64,000 nt of DNA from Pseudomonas sp. TCU-HL1 (GTDB taxonomy: Bacteria > Pseudomonadota > Gammaproteobacteria > Pseudomonadales > Pseudomonadaceae): assembly GCF_001708505.1 (NCBI RefSeq), contig NZ_CP015992.1, positions 5,766,001 to 5,830,000 on the forward strand. Reading direction: 5' to 3'. A model generated the notes under the pieces. The model did no database searches, had not been told where the DNA came from, and saw only the letters and a program-made list of their open reading frames with translations. Made by a program: the position numbers and the translations under genes. Positions 56,236 to 62,362 of the stretch are shown piece after piece. The first letter of the stretch is position 1; each line of letters begins with the position of its first letter.

Positions 56236-58285
56236 CACTTGAAAAGACCTCTCTCGCATTTTCCACTATGGCGTCCCACACTCCCATAGACGTAAGTGAG
56301 TTTGCTATTTTCCCCGCAACCTCTATAGGAACCCCTTTAGATGCAGCATAACTCTCAAACCCTGTACTTAACCCCACGGACGTGGCAGCACCTACAAAGT
56401 CTCCTTTCAGATAGCCCGCCATAAGCCCCACAGTTGTTGATGCCCCCGCCATAAAAGATGCAGCACCTCCACTACTAACCACAGCTCCTGCAGCCATCAC
56501 CCTACTAAGGTCGCTCACCGCTTTAGCATCAGTGGCTCTAACCCATCGCAAAGTATTAACATCTGAGAAATCTATATTTACTCCACTTGCCAAGCACTCA
56601 ACGGTGCCACATGAATGGAATCTTGGCGCATAAGTCGACCCATCAACAACAACTGGAATTCTATAGCCATTACGATCATCCAGAACATAACCAGTAAGAC
56701 GGTCCCTAGAATCTCCTCCGGCACTAGCTGGCCACTCAGACTTAATTAGCCGTGAATACCCATATTCAACCTCAGACAACCACGTGTATTCGTCGGTGCT
56801 TTGTTTTATGTACGCAACAACATCCATATCTCCTTTAGATATCTTCTGAAGCTGATACCCTCCACCTAAATCCACCCAATTCCCATCAGGATCATAAATA
56901 CCAAGACTATTTTCTACGACCATATCAGTAGACGGGGTAACTTCTGTCCCTTTTACAAAAGAGAGCCTCAACTGCTCTTCAATTTCATCAGCTGTAAATC
57001 GTCCATTGCTTTTATCTGCCAAATCTTTTGCTAGATCTTTTTCTTCCAAATGCAACTGCCGGTTATATTGCGTCGCGTTCTGCGCCACCCAAGCACCGGT
57101 CTGCACACTCTCCGCATCCGCATTGCTCTGGGTCGCCGCTGCCAGCAAGCCGATCAGCTGCGAGTTCATCACCAGCAGACCTTTCTTCTGATCCGGGTCC
57201 ATGCCGGCGTATTGCTGCGCCAGGCTATCTACCAGCGCTTCGTTCACTCCAGCTGCTAGTGCGCCGGTGCGGAAGTCGCCGCCCGCCGCTTCAGCGGCGA
57301 GGCCGCCCATCACGGCGTGCAAGCCGATCTTGGCCAGGCCGCCTTCGCTCAGGTCGAACTTGTCCCCCAGGTCACCAACGAAGTTGAACCCCGCCGCCGC
57401 AAAGGTGTTCGCCAGGCTGGAGCGCAAGGCATCGCCGAGCTTGGAGTCGCCACCCAACGCACGGTCCAGCAGGGTGGAGGTGCCGTTCTGCAGCAACTGG
57501 TTGCCCGCAAAGCTGCCGATACCGTTCCAACTGCTCAGGCCACCTTCGGACAGCACCTTCACGCTGTCCTGGACGGCGTTGCCCGTGCTGGTCTGGGTGC
57601 TGGTCCAGTCGTTGAAGTAACCGGCGGTCAGGCCGGCGGTGGCACCGGCCACCACGTAACCCCGCAGCGCATCGCTGGAGGTGACATCGTCGACGACCGC
57701 CCCCAGGTTGCCGCGGTTGTTGATGGTGCTGATGGCGGTATTGCTGGCAGCCCCGGTCACGGCTGCGGTAGCGGCGGCATTGGCCCAGCCGATGCCCTGG
57801 AGCGAGGCGCCAGCCCCAGCGGCCCAGGCACTGCTGGCGGCAGTGGATGCCCCCGCTGCGGAAGCACCACTTGCGGCCAATCCGCTTGCCGCGCCCGCCG
57901 TGAAGTAGGCCACCAGAATGGCAATCGCCAACTGCGCCCCCGCCCCCAACCCGGAATGGCTGTACTTGAAGCTGTCGTGGACTTCCCTCACCCGCTGCCA
58001 GTCCACATCGCCGCGCTGTTCCAGCTCCTTGATCCAGGCCAGGCTCGGATCCGCCTGCACCATGGCATCAATGGTCTGGCTGACGCTCTGCTGGTCAATG
58101 TGCTTTAGATCCACCTTCAGGCCGTCCACGGCCTGGGTAATGCTCTCGTCCCGGTATCCAGCACCGAAGGCCTGGCCGACCCGTTCCTCGCGGGAGAGGA
58201 TCTGCACGTCCCGACCGGCATTCAGGAAGAGGTCACCACCGGACTGCAACACGCTGCCGATGTTGGTGATATCGCGCCCGGCGAT
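56228..58285 (-). pseudogene. 3' remnant of a filamentous haemagglutinin/CdiA-like gene
   Basis: The frame opens after a stop at 58286-58288 with IAGRDITNIGSVLQSGGDLFLNAGRDVQIL, the haemagglutinin repeat style, and continues without signal peptide or TPS domain; ATG 58252 would give 674 residues. Then come a Gly/Ala-rich pretoxin part (YSHSGLGAGAQLAIAILVAYF, LGDALRSSLANTFAAAGFNFVGD) and VENS at residues 446-449, in the place of the VENN motif. The last 226 residues are the variable toxin region, with a hydrophobic stretch (AAGAVVSSGGAASFMAGAST). GC content drops sharply near 57060, before the VENS motif. No secretion partner gene is here, so it is probably not exported. Confidence 0.72.
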
Positions 58286-58466
58286 TCAAAAGCGCCCCCG
58301 GTCTGGGCGCCTTTGACGGTCAAATCGATTGGGTTGTTAATGAACGGAAACAGCCCAGCATGAAGCCAGACTTCGAACTACGTGTATGCACGAGCCAGGA
58401 TGATTGGGCTAAAGAAATGTCCGCAACCACCGTCCGAAGCTGACGTGAAGCGATAGTCCACTGAAA

Positions 58467-58498
58467 GTTAGAGTAGGAAAAATAAATCTGTCCCCTTT
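58467..58498. repeat. solitary half of the 83-bp repeat
   Basis: GTTAGAGTAGGAAAAATAAA followed by TCTGTCCCCTTT: one arm only. It abuts the remnant of an HTH-type regulator gene on its right. The preceding 58289-58466 shows no gene. Confidence 0.75.
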
Positions 58499-58637
58499 AC
58501 GGTCGGAAGCGATTTCGCGCATGTCGGAGGAAGAACAGGAATTGGTGCGCGGCCTGCTCGATGCGGTGATCGTGAAACATCAGGTCGCTGGGGCCATTGC
58601 CCGCGCGGCAACACCGGCAACGAAGGGAAAGGAGTAA
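58497..58637 (+). pseudogene. C-terminal remnant of a small regulator-like gene
   Basis: The frame running out of the half repeat reads LRSEAISRMSEEEQELVRGL and LDAVIVKHQVAGAIARAATP up to the stop at 58635-58637. The pattern (EAISRMSEEEQ.LV..LLDAVI.KHQ) resembles the C-terminal helix region of XRE-type phage or antitoxin regulators in Pseudomonas (from memory). The DNA-binding part is missing, replaced by the repeat. An ATG at 58521 could give 38 residues, but without a ribosome site. Confidence 0.5.
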
Positions 58638-58711
58638 ACGAAGAAGCGCGGGCCAACGGTGCGCGAACACCGAAAGCCCGCTAACCACAAGCAGCTAAGA
58701 AGGAGCTGACC

Positions 58712-58855
58712 ATGGCTAAGGCCGATCATAGGGCAGTCACGCCCAGAACTGAACGTTTCGCCACCATCGCCGCCGATTACTATCCGCCGCTCGGGGAACA
58801 AGTCCACGTCGGCGATAGGGCCATTCAGGGCTGTTTGGTGATTACGGCGGAGTGA
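58712..58855 (+). CDS. small 47-residue protein of unknown function
   Basis: MAKADHRAVTPRTERFATIA followed by ADYYPPLGEQVHVGDRAIQG and CLVITAE. A strong ribosome site AAGGAG lies 6 bases before ATG 58712, and a clear terminator follows the stop at once, so it is a plausible real gene. GC content is that of the core genome, unlike the immunity genes. It is too short to place in a family with confidence. It stands 74 bases behind the regulator remnant and may once have been its operon partner. Confidence 0.6.
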   Translation: MAKADHRAVTPRTERFATIAADYYPPLGEQVHVGDRAIQGCLVITAE

Positions 58856-58860
58856 CACAA

Positions 58861-58889
58861 ATAGCCCCGGCAGTGCCGGGGCTATTTTT
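58861..58889 (+). terminator. Rho-independent terminator
   Basis: ATAGCCCCGG (58861-58870), loop CAGTG, CCGGGGCTAT (58876-58885), followed by a T-run to 58889. It ends the small gene 58712-58855 and, read the other way, lies 61 bases after the SUKH gene. Confidence 0.85.
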
Positions 58890-58950
58890 ATTCAAGGAAA
58901 CTCAATCTTGCACTCTGACAAAGGAGGGGGATCACGACGCATTCATGCAA

Positions 58951-59412
58951 TTAAACGTGAGCCAAAATCCGCTTACACAGAAACTCATAAAAGCTCCCCG
59001 CATAGTGCAAACTTTCCCCCGATGGAATTCTGACTTTTATTGAGCACTCCCCGTCCTTGTACGTGGAGAAATCAAAAAAGAATACTTCCCCGAAGTCTGT
59101 TTCACTCACCACAAGGCTCTGATCATCCACAAGACCATTTCTCAGCCCAACCAAGTGCTGATGGACAATATCCCCGCCATTAACGGTATCAAAGTCCATA
59201 CCGTAGAGGCTGTATATCTCCTCACCACCAATTTCCCCTCCGGCATATCTCCTCAAGAACCATTTATATGAGGCCGGCAAGACCAGTCCCAATCTTTGCT
59301 CGGCTCTCTTGACCCACTCATCATCCACTGCGCCAGATTCATCGCCAAAATCAACAATCTCGCAGTGTGCCCCTACAAACTCTTCGACTTTTTCCGCACT
59401 ATAAGAACTCAT
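58951..59412 (-). CDS. SMI1/KNR4 (SUKH) family immunity protein
   Basis: 153 residues from ATG 59412 (MSSYSAEKVEEFVGAHC). SUKH marks: WVKRAEQRLGLVLPASYKWFLRRYAGGEIGGEEIYSLYGMD and FGEVFFFDFSTYKDGECSIKVRIPSGESLHYAGSFYEFL. SUKH proteins are broad immunity proteins for polymorphic toxins, often kept as orphans. The IS66 end is only 17 bases upstream of its start, so its own promoter and any upstream toxin were removed; transcription would have to come from the IS. Confidence 0.8.
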   Translation of the reverse strand: MSSYSAEKVEEFVGAHCEIVDFGDESGAVDDEWVKRAEQRLGLVLPASYKWFLRRYAGGEIGGEEIYSLYGMDFDTVNGGDIVHQHLVGLRNGLVDDQSLVVSETDFGEVFFFDFSTYKDGECSIKVRIPSGESLHYAGSFYEFLCKRILAHV

Positions 59413-59474
59413 TGAGCACCACCATATCCGTAACCGCTCCATAAACCCCGTCTTCCTTTGACGGGGTATCGCGA

Positions 59475-60974
59475 TCAGGATGTGCTAGTCGGCGGGCAGT
59501 TCCACGGCAGCAGGGCTTCGTAGTCTTCGACACTGTTGGCCGTTGGCAGGCGCTCCAGGACGTGGCGCAGCCAGGCATAGGGTTCTTGCCCGTTGGCTTT
59601 GGCCGTTTCGATCAGGCTGTAGAGCTGCGCGCTGGCCGTGGCGCCCTTGGGCGTGTCGCTGAACAGCCAGTTCTTGCGGCCGATCACGAAAGGACGGATG
59701 GCGTTCTCGGCACGGTTGTTGTCGATGGGCAGATGCCCGCCTTCGACATAGCGCACGAGCCGGCTCCAGTTGCTGGCCAGGTAGTTCACCGCCTTGCCCA
59801 GGGCATTCTGCGCGGCGACCTGTGGCTGGGTCTTGTCCAGCCAGGCCTTGAGCTGTTCCAGGAGGGGCCGGCTGCGCTGCTGTCGTGCGGCGTGACGTTC
59901 CAGGTTGCCGCTGTCCTTGTGATCGCGCTCGATGCCGTACAGCTGGTTGATCAGGTTCAAGGCCATGTCGGCGCGCCCGATCTTGCCCTTGGGCTGCACC
60001 GTCTGTGCCTCGATGAATTTGCGTCGAGCGTGAGCCCAGCAGGCCAGGCGCTCGATGCCGTCTTGCGCGGCCACGGCGTTGTAGCCGGCATAGTCGTCGG
60101 TCATCAGGTAGCCGCGATAGCCGGCGAGCAGGCGCAACGGCACCTCCTGCGCGCGGCTGGTGCTGTAGTCGAAGAGGACGACGGGTTTCTCCGGCGGGCC
60201 GCCGCTCTGTACCCACATCCAGGACTGCGCGGTGGGATCGCGCCCGGGTTCGTGCAGTACCTGCAGCCGGGTTTCGTCGCAGTGCAACACCGGGTAGCCC
60301 AGCAACTGGTCGCGCATGAGGTTGAGCAGGGGCTGCAACTGCTCGCCAGACTGGATCACCCAGCGCGCCAGGGTCTGGCGGGGGATGTCGAGGCCGTGGC
60401 GGCTGAGCATCCTCTCGAAGCGATACAGCGGGATGCCATCGGCGTACTTGGTGGTCAGCAGCATGGCCAGCACGCTAGGGCTGGCCACACTTTTCTCGAT
60501 CAGTTGGGCCGGCTTGTCGGCCGTGACCGGAGCGCTTTCGCAGGCTTTGCAGGCGTAGGTTTTGCGGATATGGCGGATCACCCGTACCTGCATCGGGATG
60601 ATCTCCAATTGCTCGCTGGTCTCCTCGCCGATCACCTGCTTGCAGGCGCCGCAGGCACAGGTCAACTCGTGCTCGGGCAGTTCATGGATGATTTCAACGC
60701 GCGGCAAGTCAGCCGGGAGGGGCTTGCGCTTGCCACGTCGCTTCACTGGGGCGACGACTTCTTCGGCTTCACCCGATCCGCCAGCAGGTTCTTCGAGCAA
60801 CTCCTCAGCCTCGTTGAACATGGCCAACTGAGGGGAGTCGGCATCCTCGGGGCTACGCTCGGACTTTGGCGAGAACAGTTTGTGGCGCAGCAGAGCAACC
60901 TGTTCCTGCAATTGCAGAACCAAGGCCTTGAGCAGGACGGGATCGTCGGGAAGGGAGTCTGCGCCAGATTTCAT
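59475..60974 (-). CDS. tnpC: IS66 transposase TnpC
   Basis: 499 residues, full length. Leucine-zipper N-terminus (DPVLLKALVLQLQEQVALLRHKLF), zinc-finger block (CACGACKQVIGEETSEQLEIIPMQVRVIRHIRKTYACKAC), DDE transposase domain with first Asp in YPVLHCDETRLQVL, second in GYLMTDDYAGYNAV and Glu in IDNNRAENAIRPFVIGRKNW, and the C-terminal IS66 domain (LYSLIETAKANGQEPYAWLRHVLERLP). No internal stop, so it may be active. Confidence 0.95.
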   Translation of the reverse strand: MKSGADSLPDDPVLLKALVLQLQEQVALLRHKLFSPKSERSPEDADSPQLAMFNEAEELLEEPAGGSGEAEEVVAPVKRRGKRKPLPADLPRVEIIHELPEHELTCACGACKQVIGEETSEQLEIIPMQVRVIRHIRKTYACKACESAPVTADKPAQLIEKSVASPSVLAMLLTTKYADGIPLYRFERMLSRHGLDIPRQTLARWVIQSGEQLQPLLNLMRDQLLGYPVLHCDETRLQVLHEPGRDPTAQSWMWVQSGGPPEKPVVLFDYSTSRAQEVPLRLLAGYRGYLMTDDYAGYNAVAAQDGIERLACWAHARRKFIEAQTVQPKGKIGRADMALNLINQLYGIERDHKDSGNLERHAARQQRSRPLLEQLKAWLDKTQPQVAAQNALGKAVNYLASNWSRLVRYVEGGHLPIDNNRAENAIRPFVIGRKNWLFSDTPKGATASAQLYSLIETAKANGQEPYAWLRHVLERLPTANSVEDYEALLPWNCPPTSTS

Positions 60975-60993
60975 GGCGCCGGATTATACCGAC

Positions 60994-61350
60994 TCAGCTC
61001 ACAAAACGCGGGGTCAGCACCTTGTGTGGCTGGTTCCCCCAGAGGTCGAATCCTGCCAGCAACTGATTCAGTTCCCGCACCGTCAACACGATGGGCTCTT
61101 CAGCATCAGGCTTGGTCTTGAAACGCTCGGCCTGCAGGCGCTTGAGCCACAGGCAAAAGCCATTGCGTTCCCAATAGAGGATCTTCACCCGGTTGCGTGT
61201 TTTGTTGAGGAAGACGAACAACACCGGGTCGAACACGGCCACCTTGATATCCAGCTCCACCAAGGCCGCCAGACCATCAATGGACTTCCGGAAGTCGACG
61301 GGTTTCGGATAGAGGTAGACGGCTTTGACCTTGGCGTCCGGACGCATCAT
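60994..61350 (-). CDS. tnpB: IS66 accessory protein TnpB (Orf2)
   Basis: 118 residues, IS66 Orf2 family: VYLYPKPVDFRKSIDGLAAL, FVFLNKTRNRVKILYWERNGFCLWLKRLQAERF are the signature blocks. Required with TnpC for transposition of IS66 elements by family knowledge. It ends 19 bases before tnpC; the ATG doublet MM is at 61350. Confidence 0.94.
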   Translation of the reverse strand: MMRPDAKVKAVYLYPKPVDFRKSIDGLAALVELDIKVAVFDPVLFVFLNKTRNRVKILYWERNGFCLWLKRLQAERFKTKPDAEEPIVLTVRELNQLLAGFDLWGNQPHKVLTPRFVS

Positions 61351-61432
61351 GACGGGGCTCCACTGGGAAAACGGGAGCCCAGCATCCGCAAGCGGATCGT
61401 TCAGTTGAAGGTGGGGTTCATGGAGCGCTTAC

Positions 61433-61684
61433 AATTGTCGAAGACAGACAATGCGATACTACTGGGTCGATACGAGAGTAATCATTAGCGTCATAGATAT
61501 CTCTCCAGGCCTGAGGATAATCGCTGAATAGTGCTGCCTGTAAATTGTCGGCATTGCTGTTCGGTTTCAACGCAAATAGCAGGCCATCGCAACCCAAGGT
61601 GCGTGTGTTGGCCTTGAGCGCTTCAAACCAGCTCTTCCGACATGCAAGCCCAGACATGGCCAAGAGCTCATCCATTGAGATCAT
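61433..61684 (-). pseudogene. LuxR-type quorum-sensing regulator, N-terminal fragment cut by IS66
   Basis: From ATG 61684 (AAGGA 7 bases upstream) 84 codons are left: MISMDELLAMSGLACRKSWF ... LGCDGLLFALKPN ... SDYPQAWRDIYDANDYSRID PVVSHCLSST. The block YPQAWRDIYDANDYSRIDPVVSHCL is the acyl-homoserine-lactone binding domain pattern of LuxR/LasR-type proteins. Just after it the sequence runs into the IS66 end, adding four foreign residues and a stop. The rest of the ligand domain and the DNA-binding domain are nowhere in the window. No luxI-type gene is seen nearby. Confidence 0.75.
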
Positions 61685-62305
61685 AAGTATTCCTTTTTCT
61701 GTCGCACACAATTAAAAAGAACACAGCACTGGCGGGGAGAAATACATCTTCAACCCATCAATAGGGAGATGAGGAGAAAACGAGAGCCGGACAAGACTGG
61801 CAATCCTCTGCATTCGGCTAAGCGAATAGAACCAGAGAGCCATTCAAAGGTATTTAGGAGGAGTCTGATGTTCCTCGAAGAACACTCCCAGCTGTGCGTA
61901 AGCGTCCGCCGCTAAGAAAGGTGGCAGTCTCTCTCCCCACGAATCAAATGCCGAAGACGCAGCGCACGGGGCTATAACGGATACTGACACCCGAGCAAGA
62001 CTCCACGATTCTTGTACGTGGACTTGCTATTAGCCTCCCAGAAAAACGCGATGCACATCCGGACTGCGTAGTGGCTGATGCGGGCCGCGCTGGTCCGAGC
62101 GCAGCGAGGATCCAACAACCAACAACGTACGACAAACTGCATCAAGCAAGGGTTAATGTTGGTGGCGCGCCCTACCCAAGTTTGCCAGCAGGCCTCTACC
62201 GACTGGGCACCGCGAAGCCCTAAGCTCGGCCAGGCCTCGAACCGTTGGGTTTCGCTTCGCTCTACGCCAACCTACAGTTGTCGGCACAGTCGGAGACGCA
62301 TCTCA
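61685..62305. other. 621-base gap between luxR fragment and typA, no convincing gene
   Basis: It includes the luxR promoter region, a candidate 15-codon frame at 61868-61915, and a GC-rich part with a doubtful 63-codon minus-strand frame (61944-62135). The 35-base repeat beginning CGTTGGGTTTCGCTTCGC at 62243-62277 matches 49206-49240. Composition changes back to core-like from about 62060. Nothing else is seen. Confidence 0.6.
61868..61915 (+). CDS. possible 15-residue leader-type peptide
   Basis: MFLEEHSQLCVSVRR, preceded by a near-perfect ribosome site AGGAGGAG (61856-61863) with 4 bases to ATG. It is divergent from the luxR fragment. The only support is the ribosome site; it could be chance or a 5' remnant of a gene. 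Confidence 0.2.
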   Translation: MFLEEHSQLCVSVRR

Positions 62306-62354
62306 AAGAAAAAGCCCCCGCCGGATCGCTCCGGCGGGGGCTTTTCATTCACTG
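62306..62354 (-). terminator. typA terminator and right 49-bp direct repeat of the island
   Basis: Stem AAAAGCCCCCGCCGG (62310-62324), loop ATCGCT, CCGGCGGGGGCTTTT (62331-62345), a perfect 15-bp hairpin with U-tracts on both sides, 18 bases after the typA stop. The same 49-base block stands at 52326-52374, so this sequence also marks the right edge of the accessory island. Confidence 0.9.
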
Positions 62355-62362
62355 CGCGAGGA

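Larger units (their letters stand above)
59430..61432 (-). mobile_element. IS66-family insertion sequence, about 2.0 kb
   Basis: Ends are GTAACCGCTCCATAAACCCC (59430-59449) and, inverted, GTAAGCGCTCCATGAACCCC (61432-61413), 18 of 20 identical, with the GTAA start typical of IS66. It carries tnpC and tnpB but has no room for tnpA (only 82 bases between tnpB and the end). The 8 bases outside the two ends differ (CCATATCC, AATTGTCG), so the usual 8-bp target duplication is missing; flanking DNA was probably deleted or recombined. Confidence 0.85.

Noticed and set aside
61944..62135. 63-codon minus-strand frame between luxR fragment and typA
   Set aside because: No ribosome site, mixed composition, no recognisable pattern.
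52320..62360. Possibility that the island is a prophage or an integrative element with integrase
   Set aside because: No integrase, excisionase, phage structural or conjugation gene is present, and no tRNA is at the edge; only the terminator repeats suggest insertion.
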